DNA from: Rhynchopus euleeides
Taxonomy: Eukaryota; Euglenozoa; Diplonemea; Diplonemida; Diplonemidae
Reading direction: 5' to 3'
Length of the DNA: 64,000 nucleotides
NCBI GenBank assembly: GCA_963210315.1
Contig: OY723272.1
Span: 1,364,001 to 1,428,000, forward strand
Part shown: one piece after another, positions 1 to 10,913 of the stretch
Position numbering within the stretch: position 1 is the stretch's first letter
Layout of the letters: each line of letters begins with the position of its first letter
The notes under the pieces: generated by a model
The model's input: only the letters and a program-made list of their open reading frames with translations
Told to the model about the DNA's origin: nothing
The model's database searches: none
Program-made: the position numbers and the translations under genes

Positions 1-1138
1 AACCGATTGTTCTTGGCCTGTAACCGATTGTAACCGATTGTTCTTTGCATACACGTTAAGTGTTCTAAGAAACCAGACATAACCAGAAGACCAACATCAT
101 GTTCGTGCTAGCACTTTTCCCTTTTGTCATCACACCCGTGCGCCAAAACAGGTTAGGCCTTATATTTGGCTGCGTTCAACGAAAAAAGACACTTCTTTCC
201 GGAGTTTAGCTAGCACGATTCAGTTGGGCGATTCATTTGTCTGGTTTCGGCATGTAACCGATTGTAACCGATTGCCCTCGTCATGTAACCGATTGTAACC
301 GATCGTTCTTGGCATGTAACCGATTGTAACCGATTGTTCTTGGCCTGTAACCGATTGTAACCGATTGTTCTCGGCATGTAACCGATTGTAACCGATTGTC
401 CTCGTCATGTAACCGATTGTAACCGATCGTTCTTGGCATGTAACCGATTGTAACCGATTGTTCTTGGCCTGTAACCGATTGTTCTCGGCATGTAACCGAT
501 TGTAACCGATTGTTCTTGGCCTGTAACCGATTGTAACCGATTGTTCTCGGCATGTAACCGATTGTAACCGATTGTCCTCGTCATGTAACCGATTGTAACC
601 GATCGTTCTTGGCATGTAACCGATTGTAACCGATTGTTCTTGGCCTGTAACCGATTGTTCTCGGCATGTAACCGATTGTAACCGATTGTTCTTGGCCTGT
701 AACCGATTGTAACCGATTGTTCTCGGCATGTAACCGATTGTAACCGATTGTTCTCGGCATGTAACCGATTGTAACCGATTGTTCTCGGCATGTAACCGAT
801 TGTAACCGATTGTTCTCGTCATGTAACCGATTGTAACCGATCGTTCTTGGCATGTAACCGATTGTAACCGATTGTTCTCGGCATGTAACCGATTGTAACC
901 GATTGTTCTCGTCATGTAACCGATTGTAACCGATCGTTCTTGGCATGTAACCGATTGTAACTGATTGTTCTTGGCATGTAACCGATTGTAACCGATTGCC
1001 CTCGTCATGTAACCGATTGTAACCGATTGTAACCGATTGTAACCGATTGTTCTTGGCATGTAACCGATTGTAACCGATCGTTCTTGGCATGTAACCGATT
1101 GTAACCGATTGTTCTTGGCATGTAACCGATTGTAACCG
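1..1138. repeat. 31-bp tandem array (TAACCGATTG type)
   Basis: Units of 31 bp are built from two TAACCGATTG decamers plus a variable word such as TTCTTGGCATG, TTCTCGGCATG, CCTCGTCATG or TTCTTGGCCTG. Bases 59-247 are a foreign insert. The same array precedes the gene leader in B (26090-26715) and C (40716-41022) and appears inverted in D (8354-8700). Copy number differs between copies although the genes downstream are identical. On the - strand the unit has no stop codon, so long open frames across it are an artefact of composition. Confidence 0.95.
59..247. repeat. Dispersed fragment inside the array, related to 39306-39545
   Basis: This 190-base piece breaks the 31-bp array. It matches 39306-39545 almost exactly, except that the 39-kb copy has about 78 extra bases between two copies of a GCTGCGTTCAACGAAAAAA motif. 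It has no terminal TAGAGGAGG motif and no coding signal. It may be a short dispersed repeat; its class is unknown. Confidence 0.7.
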
Positions 1139-1309
1139 AAACAGAACGGTGTCTCCCCTTGCCCCCTCCACTCTCGGTCACTCTGCGTGCCTCCCAGATG
1201 TTGTGTGCGGACCCCTCAGCAGACTGCTTAACTTTAACTTTGCTGCACCTACGTTGCTCACACAGCACTAACCCACTGCAGGCACTGGCACGTTCCACAG
1301 CTTCTGATA

Positions 1310-4300
1310 ATGTCCGGCTTGGTTACCTTCGCGGAAGCGTGCAAGCTGCAGGGTATCCCAGACGAGACTACGGGGAAGGTCGCGGGTGCGCTTCTCCGCA
1401 ACGCAGGATGGCCGAAACCCGTAACGAGCCGGACCTCAAACGGCGTGCAGAAGATGTATTGCTTGGCAGATATCCGTCGGCCCAATCCCCTCTCCTCCGA
1501 AGAGGCAATCCGGCAGTTGACTGCTTCGTCCCCGGGCCGCTGCTTCCCCGACGATGTCCTGATCGCTCCTCTGGGTGAGCCCGATGATCTCGCTGATCAG
1601 GCGGCGCTCCTCCCCCACCCCGAGGATGCGGATCCCGTCTCGCAGAGCGTGATCTCGGCGGTCACGCGGGGTCCTGCTGCTGCTGGCAACGACGAGCCTG
1701 ATGAGCCTGAGGCGCCTCCGTCACCGACTCCCGTGCCGCCGAAACCTCTGCCTGCCGCGCTCCCACCGACGTCTCCGACGAGTCCCGCCGACGATGTCGA
1801 CATTGGTTCTTCTGTGTGCAGTGACCCTGCCGACCTCGCCAGCCTCGATGACCTCGCCGACCTCGCCGACTCCGCCTGCCCCGTTGACTCCGCCTCCCAC
1901 GCCAACACCGACTCCCCCGTTGCGACTGCGATGGACGCGTTGCGTGACGCTGTGGCTGCTGGTGAGGGGTGGTGCTGCATCAGCAGCGCCGAGTACCTGA
2001 CTCTCCTGCGCTCCCTCTTGCCCGCAGGTGCGAAGGTGTCGGACACCGCCCTCTTCTCCCTGGTGAAGGAGAACGCCGACTGCATGTCTTCTGCTCTGCA
2101 TCCTCACGAGAAGGGTAGTGATACCCGGGGGATGAAGAAGAAGTACTGCATCGGAAATGCAGTGCCGGGACGGCCGTGCAGCCTCCACTTCGTCGGACAG
2201 GGCACGCCTCCGCCGGCCCCCGTGGGGCGCCCCTCCAAGACCCTCCCCGAGCGGGTCTTGCAGGTCAAGGCTTTGCAGAAGGCCTTGCTGAGGGCGAAGG
2301 ACCGCATTGCGCAGCTGACGGAGGAGTTGGCTGCTGCGCACGAGGTTCTCGGGCGCAAGGGGGACATTGTTCTTCGTGGGGTGACGGGCCGGAAGTCCTG
2401 CACCGAGCCCTACCCCATGAAGGTGCTGCGGGCGCTGTTGGAGTTGCGGATGGCTGGCATCGGTCAGGAGTCGTCGCGCAGGGTGCTGCGCGACATCATC
2501 AAGCTCCTGAGCGATGGGGTGGAGATGCCGATCCCCTCTCGCTGGACGCTCCGCGAATTCGAGATCCCGAGCGGAGCGGCTTCCTTCGCCGTCTTCTTGG
2601 AGGATGTCGCGAGGACGCAGACCGGCGGAGGGGGCCTAGGCAAAGACCGGCAGAAGGCCACCCTCTCCCTCGCCCACGATGCCACCTCCTCCTTGGGCCG
2701 GAGTAGTGTCTCGCTGCACGTTGTCACCGCCCACGTCGCTGCAGACGAGAATCGCGTACGCGGGGCCTGCGCCTCCGCCCTCCCCCTGAAGAACGGGAAG
2801 GCTGCAGGGAAGACCTCCAACCTGCAGGCGGTCCGCCGCATAGTCTCCGCCCACAAGCTCCGTATTAGCAACGCCACCCTGAGCGACCATGCTAGCACGG
2901 AGGCGAAGGCGACCAGGGACGCGGGGGGCGCCATCGTCCACCTACGGTGCATGCACCATAAGGTTGGAGGCGCACTGAAGTACGCAGTGCAGACGGCGGG
3001 GAAGGCCTTGATGATGTCTCATCGGGTCGACCCGGCAGCCAACGTTGCCAGCGTACTTGCAGTCCTCGACCCGACAAACGGCCGGTCAACCGCCGGGGTC
3101 ATTTTCGTGGATGCTGAGCTTGGGAAAGCACTTGACATGCGCTACCCCCGGGGCCTGGGGTTTGCCCGTGAGCGGGGGTCGAAGTGGCATGCCCGTCCTC
3201 AGCAGTGCTCCCGCCTCCTCAAGTTCTCCGCCTCCATCCTGGAGATGGTGAGAGAGGAGCGGTTCACCCCGACTGCGACAGAGATCCTCACTCTTCTGGG
3301 GACCCCCACCGTCGCCGCCTACTGTGCAGCCTGCCATTTCATTGGCAGCCTGTACTTGAGGTTCCTCAACGACCTCAAGCCCAGGCGGTTGAACGAGGAG
3401 ACGGGCCGCCTCGAGGTCAACTTCGAGGCGGGATGGGGTGTGCTGAGGCCGCTGCACCTCCTCGCCCGCGACCTGAGCGCCGACTCCGCCGACAACGACT
3501 TCCCTGCCCTGCGGAAGCATTGGGGACAACCCCGCCACGGTGAGGAGGAGGTGGGGCGGGCTGAGGCGTTGGAGGTGGTGAAGGATCACCACGATGTATT
3601 TGCGGAGGTCTGGGTTCCCTGCATCCAGGGGTTTGCGAGCACATTGGCAAGGTTCATCGGCTACGATGAAGCTGCAATGGCGTCGGCATCACCCGAAGAC
3701 CTCCCTTCGCTACCCTCCACACAAGACCTCGCAGAGTGTGTGGCTGGGAATGCATCGTTCTTGGCGCAGAGGGCCCCCAACCTCTCTTCTGCTGCCTTGT
3801 CTGGGATTACCCAGAGCAAGGTGAACCGCTTCCTGTTGGGTTATGGCAACTGCAACAACGCAAGGTATGCAGGCTCTTCAGCCTCCTTTTTTCTCCCCTC
3901 CCTTCGTTCTTTTTTTTTACATCGCAACAACATATGCTGGCAGAGTCAGAACCGATAGATTTTTTTTATCTCATTCATTGTCATTCTCTCTTCCTCTCTT
4001 CTTCATGACTTTTCCAAGTCACGAAGAAGACTACTTCATTATCACCATTTCCTGTTTTCAGTGTGATTCGTCGTACAACCATTCCTTTCCATCGCCTTAC
4101 AGGTACGGCCGTTTGCTGCGCCAGGCGAAGCGGGCGCGGAAGAAGACCCGTGGCGGGATGTACACCGAGGCCGCGGCGAACACCGCCACGGGGGCTTCTG
4201 CGGCTGCGCTGAAGGCCGTCAGCGGGGTGGCCCACCCTGACCTCGTCCGCCTCTGCGCCCTCCACGCCATCCCTGTCACGGCGATGAGCAAGGGAAAGGA

Positions 4301-7223
4301 GGTGGCGCGGCAGAAGGAGGCGCTGACACGCAGCTTTGCTGAGAAGCTGTGTGGCCCTGGCTCTGCGGATGCCCGTGTCTGGGTGGAGCGGCTGAAGTCC
4401 GTGAAGGAGGCAGTTGGCATCCTTCCGGTTCGTTCGAAACCGCTGTCCAGATTTTTGCGGAAGGCGGGGCTGAAGCCGTGGGGGTCCGACGCTGTCTCGT
4501 CTGCGTCGCACGACGTCCGTGTGCGCTTTGCCCTGACGCAGTGGGGGCGAATCCTCCCCATTCTGCGGGAGAAGGGGCAGCAGCTGCAGCCGAGGGAGCG
4601 GCTGGGCCGCCTCGACGCCCCCACCCTGTTCGCGTTGTTGGCCAAGGCGGGCCTGAAGGTGGAGGCTGGGGAGACGAAGCGCGACCTCTCCGCCCTCCTC
4701 CTGCGCAACTGGACGGAGCAGTTGAGTGGCCATGTCGAGGCCGTGGAGGAGACCCTTGGCTTGAAGGCCCGCACCTTCCCCGACACCATCTCGCCCTCCG
4801 TGGTAGATACAATCACGGAGCTCTACCGGAGAGTGAAGACTGCACCTGCTGCGTTGAAAGAGGAGAAGGGACAGGGTGAGGATGGCAAGGGTTGTGAGGA
4901 TGGTGAGGAGGCTGTGGATGCTGTGGATGCTGTGGAGGAGGAGGAGGAGGAGGAAGAGGAGGTGGAGGTGGGTGATGAGGCTGATCCTGAGGCAAATGAT
5001 GTTGGGGCGGCTAGGATCGCTCTCCTGAATGAGCATTGTTTTCCTCTCGGCCTCCACGCCTCTCCAGGTTGTGGGCGGCAGAAGGATGGTGTGTTGCATG
5101 CGTCGGAGTCCACGCACGAGGGGGGTTGGGCTTCCCTCAACTGGTTTTTGGGTGAGTGTGGCATCCAGTTTCTCACCTTCCGGGAGATGCAGGTTTTGCA
5201 ACACGAGGTCAATCCAGAGAGCTTTCACTGGACCGGTAAGTTCACGCTGGCAACGATGCAACGGGCCATCGAACAGCACACAAGTGGACTCCGGAACAAT
5301 GGCTATCGGCTTCTGCCGGTAAGTAAAAAAAATACCTTTGTTGATGATCCTCAGTCTATTTCTTCCCCAGCCCTCTTTTTTTTTAACCGTCAAACTCTGC
5401 ATTGGATGGTTGCCTTCCCCCTCAAAGACACCGTTGCCACATTGCAGAAGTTGACTCCAGCCCAACTGCACGCCTATCCGCGCGAAACGCTTTATTGGGT
5501 GGTTCACGACACGGACACTGCCAAGCGCGCCATTGCCGCAGGGGATCTGGATCGGGAAAGCCATGCATATGAAGTTTTTAAACTTGTGCCGAAAGGTGTC
5601 CTCCCCACCACCAAGGCACAATTTTTTGGCACCCGACCCAGGCGCACATTCCCTGTGGCAGTGAAGTCGCGTTCTGTTGTTCGGAGCGGGCCCACAGTCC
5701 GGAAGAGAAAACGGTTTGGGGGGACTGAAGTCATTGACCTCTCCCAGGTGCCAGAGACCCCAAGAGACAAGAAGGGGCGCCTTGGACATGGGAGGTATGA
5801 TACGGCTCAACTGAGTGACGAGTCATACATTCCAGCAACTTCCCAACGCCACCTCATCCCAGAGACCCTGCTGTATTTTTCGAAATACCACCATCTCCCC
5901 GTCACAGATACTGTGCAGGAAGGTGACGGCTTTTTTCTTTCCCTCCTCCGTTTCAACCGTTTTTCTGCGTACCAGTCAGTCCGCGCTCTGCGTGAGAGTG
6001 CCTTTGGTGACGCAACAAACATGAAACACGACCTGGAGGTGTACCTCATGAAAATACACAAGGATACCCTTGCTTCTGTTTTTGAAGAGAAGGGGGAGAA
6101 GAACCTGCCCGTACATGAAAGGCACCAGTCTCTCGTTCACTGGCGCAAGAGTATGTGCAAAGCGGCGGAAGATGAAAAGGTGACCCAACGTGGTGGTTCT
6201 TTTGCCCTGCATTTTTTTGTGAATGTGCACCAGATTCGCTTGAGAATTATTACTCAGAACAAGGAAGGTAAACCCAGGGTCAGGGAGTTACGGCCTCGCA
6301 CATGGTGTGAGAAGGCAAAGAACTGGGAAGCAGGAAGTACGGCTTCTCTCCCTACTATCTTCCTTTACCAGTACCGGCAGGATACCCAAACGAATTTTTA
6401 CTCCCTCCACCTCCCCACTGAGCGTGACTTTTCCCGTGCTTCAAGTGTTTTTTATAGAATTCAGAACATGGGTCCAAACGTGGAAAACGCACAAGAACAA
6501 ATGGAGCAAGAGGATATGCGGAGGAAGGCGGTCCCCATGGCACTCCCCTGTCCCGGTCCACGGAGGCCCCACGTACCTGACAAGGGCATCGACAATCCCG
6601 CGTCTCGTCATGATACCCTCACGCAACGTCTTCTCTTGTTTTCCCTGAGCACAGTCAATGTGCCTGGTGATGGGAATTGCCTGTTTCATGCTTTTCATGA
6701 ATGTCTCACAGGCAACCCACGTGGGGGCGCTTCCCTTCGCGAAGAAGCCGTCAATTTTGTGACTGCAATGGCGGCTTCTCTTTCATGCAGAGAGGTGCAA
6801 CCGGAAGTGGAGGCGGTGAGAATGTGGGGAAATCTCCCGTACCATCCCTGCCAACCCCTTGACGACGGTAGTGAGCCATACGTGCTTACCCGTTTAAGAA
6901 CGAGAAGGTATGCAGAGGATGACGAAATTTCTGTTCTTTCCACAATGAAGAATGTCTTGATCACAGTCGTCACGAACATGATTTATCCTGGTAATCATGA
7001 TGACTTTGCTTCAGGATTTAACAGTTATGTCCCCCTTTCTTACAACTTCACCTCCATTGACACCACCCTCCAGGATTTTCCTCCAGACAGACGTGTGACC
7101 CTGGCTAACCTGGGTCAGGCTGGGGTTGGGGATCATTTCATGTGGATCAAAGGGACACAGGCCAACTTGGAAGCCACACATCGCAAGGGTTTGCGTTCTG
7201 TTTCAACAAGAGCTGGGACCTGA
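1310..7223 (+). CDS. Transposase-like protein fused to OTU cysteine protease (two exons)
   Basis: Exon 1 is 1310-3864 and exon 2 is 4103-7223, giving about 1891 residues. The reading frame joins exactly across a GT..AG intron. Residues 1-56 and about 215-290 look like two copies of one small domain ending in K-x-Y-C-[LI]; I infer DNA binding. A Pro/Ser/Asp-rich linker lies at 105-205 and a likely coiled coil at 307-350. The middle has features of an RNase-H-fold transposase: HDAT with D457, CMHH at 547-550 and W626 in a KWH motif. An acidic Glu run lies near 1110-1150. The C-terminal OTU domain has GDGNC with D1708 and C1711, and H1863 in DHFMWIKG, which is normal OTU order and spacing. The first ATG after the leader is used. 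Transposase class is inferred; the OTU call is firm. Copy C encodes the same protein. Confidence 0.8.
3865..4102 (+). other. Spliceosomal intron in transposase-OTU gene (copy A)
   Basis: The 238-nt intron runs from GTATGC to CTTACAG with T- and C-rich runs inside. The upstream frame ends two bases into a codon and the downstream frame supplies the third, so splicing makes AGG-TAC-GGC in one continuous frame. Without splicing the first frame stops at 3956-3958. RNA evidence is not available. Confidence 0.75.
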
Positions 7224-7918
7224 CACAGGCCAATCAAGGGGTTGCCCCCCCCCCCCCCACTCCTGGTGTAGTGGTAGTGACTACAAAAAGGACTAACATT
7301 GCAAGAAGGTGCTGGGAGGCTTGCTTTTCCATTCACTCTCGACGATCAAACCCCCCCCCCCCCACTTCACTTTTCCATTCACTCTCGACAATCAAGCCCC
7401 CACTTCTTGACTGCCCCCCCCCCATGTTACTTTCAACAAACTTTGCCCATCCTTCAATCTTCCATTCGATCAGTTTGGCTTTTTCCAAAGCCTCGTTTTC
7501 CTTTTATTTCAATAGTCCACACCTAAACGGCGTACGCCTTGGCAAGCGTTTGAAAGGACAGCCTTGGGATTGCAGCTCACTGGAATCGCTGAAGGAAGCC
7601 CCCCGCCCCCCCCCCCCCCCGCCCCCACCCCCACCCACTCTCCCTTTCACAAGTCACGATACATTCCCACACCATACTGTTCCATGTGCACTCCATCCAA
7701 CAGGACCGCCACACGTGTTAAACCCCATTCCCTGTTCCCAAGGCAGGGCAACCTTTATGGTTGAGTGGTGAGGGGCACAAAGAGACAATAGGTTTTAATG
7801 CAGATGCGGACATGTTGGAAAGAGCTCCCCCACCCCCCAACACACCATTCTTGTGCTCCGCTCCCTTCTACTTCTATTTCACTACCCCCCCCCCCCAACA
7901 CACACAGGCACGGGCCAG
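7224..7918. other. C-rich 3' flank of copy A gene
   Basis: No gene is seen. The stretch has several poly-C runs of 7 to 15 bases whose lengths differ from those in copy C (47110-47813), while the rest is near identical. Z carries the same stretch inverted (17230-17883). It is probably 3' untranslated and internal element sequence. Confidence 0.6.
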
Positions 7919-8180
7919 GACCCGTGCAGGGTTAACCCGCCTAACAATTAGTAAAGAGTGATCACCAGTGACAACACCCGTGCAGGGTTACCCACTTGAC
8001 AATTAACAAAGAGGGCTCAACACCCGTGCAGGGTTAACCCGCCTAACAATTAGTAAAGAGCGATCAACAGTGACAACACCCGTGCAGGGTTTACCCGCCT
8101 AACAGTTAATAAAGAGTGATCAACGGTGACAACACCCGTGCAGGGTTACCTACCTGACAATTAATAAAGGAGGGATCAAC
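7919..8180. repeat. Five short 3' repeats (CCCGTGCAGGGTT type)
   Basis: ACCCGTGCAGGGTTAACCC begins each of five units spaced about 45-57 bases apart, followed by CTAACAATTAGTAAAGAG-like text and GATCA. Two units contain AATAAA. Equivalent blocks lie at 47818-48078 and, inverted, 16970-17232. They are placed like subterminal repeats of the right end. Confidence 0.8.
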
Positions 8181-8353
8181 ACATGATGAGGCACGGGAGG
8201 GTGGCAAAAGGCCCCCAGACCCCAGAAATCACCGAAAAATGACATTCTCGATGTGCGGTGGGTCTGGTTTCTAGGTTTTTCGGGAGAAAATTGGCCAAAA
8301 TAATTTCGGAGACAAAATTTTGTTAGGGATTTCCGTTTGCTATGCCTCCTCTA

Positions 8354-9290
8354 CCAAGAACAATCGGTTACAATCGGTTACAGGCCAAGAACGATCGGTT
8401 ACAATCGGTTACATGACGAGGACAATCGGTGACAATCGGTTACATGCCAAGAACAATCGGTTACAATCGGTTACAGGCCAAGAACGATCGGTTACAATCG
8501 GTTACATGACGAGGACAATCGGTGACAATCGGTTACATGCCAAGAACAATCGGTTACAATCGGTTACATGACGAGGACAATCGGTGACAATCGGTTACAT
8601 GCCAAGAACGATCGGTTACAATCGGTTACATGACGAGGACAATCGGTTACAATCGGTTACAATCGGTTACATGCCGAGAACAATCGGTTACAGTCGGTGA
8701 CCTACCGAGAACAATCTCGCATCCTGGAGCAACCTATTGGCAGACCGTCCACAACCGTCTACAGACGAAAAAGAGACGTACCGTCCCCATCGTGACCAAC
8801 TGGGGGTGTTTTTTGGGTGTGGACGGTCCGCCCGCAGCCTAGCAACCTCCAGTAACCTCTTGGCAGACCGTCCACAGCCGTCCACAACCATCCACAACCA
8901 TCCACAGCCGTCCACAACCGTCCACAGGTGAAAAAGTGCCAGAACACCCCAATATTGACCACCTGGGGGTGATTTTTGGGTGTGGACGGTCTGCCTGAGG
9001 CCGTAGAATGCGAAAAAACCGATTTTGGTACTCTATTGGCCTGTGGTGGCCCGTAGAAATGGAGTGTTTGCGATTTTGAGCCATTTTCCTAAGGAAACTG
9101 GCCCAGTTGGCTGGAAAATGTGAATTTTTGAATTTAAAATGCAACATCGAGCATTTAGAGAGTGTGGACGGTTGTGGACGGTCGTCCCGGACCGATTTGG
9201 GACCACTTTTGGTATAGGGTCGAAAAGACAATGCGATTTTAAAAAAAATAATTTTTTAGACAGCCAGGTCAGCAGGCTATGCCTCCTCTA
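8354..9290 (-). mobile_element. TAG element D: inverted left end, split by copy A
   Basis: This is the reverse complement of the left end of element B (25490-26200): array of CAATCGGTTAC units, then words ACCGTCCAC and GTGGACGGT in both orientations, then an A/T-rich stretch and terminus GCTATGCCTCCTCTA ending at 9290. It starts abruptly inside the array at the right end of copy A, so copy A appears inserted in the array of D. The remainder of D would lie left of the window. Confidence 0.75.
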
Positions 9291-9405
9291 CTAACAGGTC
9301 CTAATAGGTCCTAACAGGTCCTAACAGGTCCTAACAGGTCCTAACAGGTCAAAACTTCACCTACTAACAGGTCCTAACAGGTTCTAACAGGTCCTAACAG
9401 GCTAC
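9291..9405. repeat. Decamer array CTAACAGGTC in element E
   Basis: About ten units of CTAACAGGTC, some with one changed base, begin directly after the right terminus of D at 9290. The junction falls inside a run of units, showing insertion into the array. Confidence 0.85.
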
Positions 9406-9550
9406 CTGTGCAGCCTACAGGCAACCCCAGGTTGGGCCGGAAGGAAGCGGGTCAGAAAACACCCGCTTCCCCACGGAAATAGGTGAAAAACCCCAGAAAT
9501 AGGCCAGGAAAACCACATTTGGGGCCACTTATGACTAGGGGGGGGACACC

Positions 9551-10462
9551 TCAGCAAAAACTGCAGAGATGAAAATGAAGCTTTAATTCAAAGTAGTTGT
9601 CAGATTTTGGACATGAGGAGGGGTGGTGGTCCCTGCACTCCGTTCTGACGCAGACTGGGTCACTCAGCAGCTCACCGACGGGCGGTGCCTGGGCCTTGTG
9701 ACCCCAGGTGGAGCTTTCCCCCATCCACTGTGTGCAAGTCTGAGATCCGCTGTCCACACCACAAGCAGAATAGCTCCCACTGCGGACTGCATCGACAAAC
9801 TGACGGATAGCACCCCCCCACACCGCCGCAGCATCTCCGTCTTCGCATAATTGAGCATCCTCGTCCTCGTCGCTCGATGCCTCTGATCCGGCACACTCAC
9901 AGTCCGACTGAGGAGCTGAAACCTCGGACAATTCGTCGCTGATGTCAGATTCAGAAAGCTGAGAATCGGCATCCGAGTCCACAGCCTCGAAACACTCTGC
10001 CTCAGGGTCGTAAGGTTCCCGGCCGGCGGCGAAACAGACCACGCAACGTGCAGTCACGCAATACAACCGCTCCGTCACGCGCTTACCGTGCTTGTCGGTG
10101 TGGCTTTCCGACCACTTTGGGATCTTCGAAGTGCTGATCATGACTCCCTTGGCGGTGCGAGTCCCGGTGAGCTTCAGGTGCGCGCAGACGTCGTCGAACT
10201 GCAGACCATGCCGCCGAGAAGATTCTGGCGCGGCGTCCAGGTCCATCTCCGTCTCGTTGGCAGGCGCAGCCGGCGGAGGCGGGAACCAGCGACGGGTGTT
10301 TTTTCCGTTGAAGTCGACGAATTGCTGCGTCCAATGACGACGCTTCAGCTCCGATGAAATGGCATTCGCCCAGGTGAGATGAGGGCAGTTCAGCTGCACA
10401 GCCTCTTCGCGGGAGTAGCCTTCGGGTCTGAACATGGGGCTCGGAGCATCCGAGCCAGACAT
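9551..10462 (-). CDS. N-terminal relative of the TAG transposase (about 303 residues)
   Basis: From ATG at 10462 the protein begins MSGSDAPSPM and holds two small domains in the order seen at the start of the transposase-OTU protein. The first has EEAVQLN then GKNTRRWF; the second has KGVMISTSK then GKRVTERLYCV. They align by pattern with EACKLQG..KMYCL and FSLVKEN..KKKYCI of the 1310 gene. A Ser/Asp/Glu-rich tail follows and the frame stops at 9551. No catalytic core is present. I infer a protein able to bind element DNA, or a decaying remnant. An open frame upstream of 10462 runs only through the decamer array and is not used. Confidence 0.55.
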   Translation of the reverse strand: MSGSDAPSPMFRPEGYSREEAVQLNCPHLTWANAISSELKRRHWTQQFVDFNGKNTRRWFPPPPAAPANETEMDLDAAPESSRRHGLQFDDVCAHLKLTGTRTAKGVMISTSKIPKWSESHTDKHGKRVTERLYCVTARCVVCFAAGREPYDPEAECFEAVDSDADSQLSESDISDELSEVSAPQSDCECAGSEASSDEDEDAQLCEDGDAAAVWGGAIRQFVDAVRSGSYSACGVDSGSQTCTQWMGESSTWGHKAQAPPVGELLSDPVCVRTECRDHHPSSCPKSDNYFELKLHFHLCSFC

Positions 10463-10626
10463 CCAGTGTGTAAGGAGACACGAGTCTCCTCTGCCAGGGA
10501 AGTCTTGTAATCGTGAGCACAGTGCAAAGTGAAAGGGGTGCGAGGAGGAGATGCAATCAAAGAGTGGGGCAACGAACGAACAGTTAAAAGCAATCAGAGG
10601 AGGACACTGTCTCCGGCCAATACTTC

Positions 10627-10750
10627 TCGGGGGCACGCGGGGGCACGCGGGGGCACGCGGGGGCACGCGGGGGCACGCGGGGGCACGCGGGGGCACGCGG
10701 GGGCACGCGGGGGCACGCGGGGGCACGCGGGGGCACGCGGGGGCACGCGG
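10627..10750. repeat. Decamer array GGGGGCACGC
   Basis: About twelve near-perfect 10-bp units abut a strong hairpin at 10751. The reverse complement, GCGTGCCCCC, resembles the CTGTGCCCCC decamers beside the matching hairpin in element B (28243-28270). Confidence 0.9.
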
Positions 10751-10779
10751 GGGCGCGGGCGGCTTCGCCGCCCGCGCCC
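10751..10779. repeat. GC hairpin, 13-bp arms, 3-nt loop
   Basis: Arms GGGCGCGGGCGGC and its exact complement are separated by TTC. The same 13-bp arms with loop GGA occur at 28214-28242 in element B, also next to a decamer array. It may be structural DNA or an RNA hairpin. Confidence 0.85.
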
Positions 10780-10783
10780 CGCC

Positions 10784-10913
10784 GTTGTCGATTGCAGGGG
10801 GATCCGCTGGCGCCGCAAAGTCGCTCTGCCGGTCGCGGGGCGCCGCTTCGCGGCAGCCCCGCTCTCCGGCGAGCGACTTTGCGGCGCCAGCGGATCCCCC
10901 TGCAATCGACAAC
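10784..10913. repeat. 130-bp foldback with perfect 42-bp arms
   Basis: Bases 10784-10825 are the exact reverse complement of 10872-10913. The arms begin GTTGTCGATTGCAGGGGG. The 46-base centre contains a further inverted pair CGGGGC/GCCCCG. It could be a small foldback element or an extrusion-prone part of element E. No target duplication is clear. Confidence 0.85.

Larger units (their letters stand above)
1..8353 (+). mobile_element. TAG-family DNA transposon copy A (left end outside window)
   Basis: This element is almost identical to copy C (40716-48251): from 1141 to 7223 the two keep a constant offset of 39886 bases. In order it holds a 31-bp array, a 170-base leader, a spliced transposase-OTU gene, a C-rich 3' flank, five short 3' repeats and the right terminus GCTATGCCTCCTCTA ending at 8353. 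The left terminus lies before the window. The best full model of that end is element B, which begins TAGAGGAGGCATAGC at 25490 and runs through about 600 bases of CCGTCCAC words into the same array and leader. The terminus TAGAG fits the hAT-type 5'-YARNG rule, but the 7-bp target duplications in this family do not fit the usual 8 bp, so the superfamily is left open. The base after the right end lies in the array of inverted element D. Confidence 0.85.

Noticed and set aside
1-1138. CRISPR array
   Set aside because: The spacers would be nearly the same words repeated, the setting is eukaryotic and no cas genes exist.
5320-5371. Second intron (GTAAGT .. CCCCAG) in the transposase-OTU gene
   Set aside because: The 52-base version breaks the frame and the 36-base version is in frame but tiny; the sequence reads open without splicing. 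Left as a possibility in copy C text only.
3981-5810. 609-residue frame antisense to the transposase-OTU gene
   Set aside because: It is the complement of a coding region with strong codon bias and has no domain of its own; the sense frames carry the recognisable motifs.
1310-7223. Assignment of the TAG family to hAT with certainty
   Set aside because: TAGAG ends and a C-x-x-H type motif favour hAT, but 7-bp duplications and an unclear catalytic triad do not settle it.
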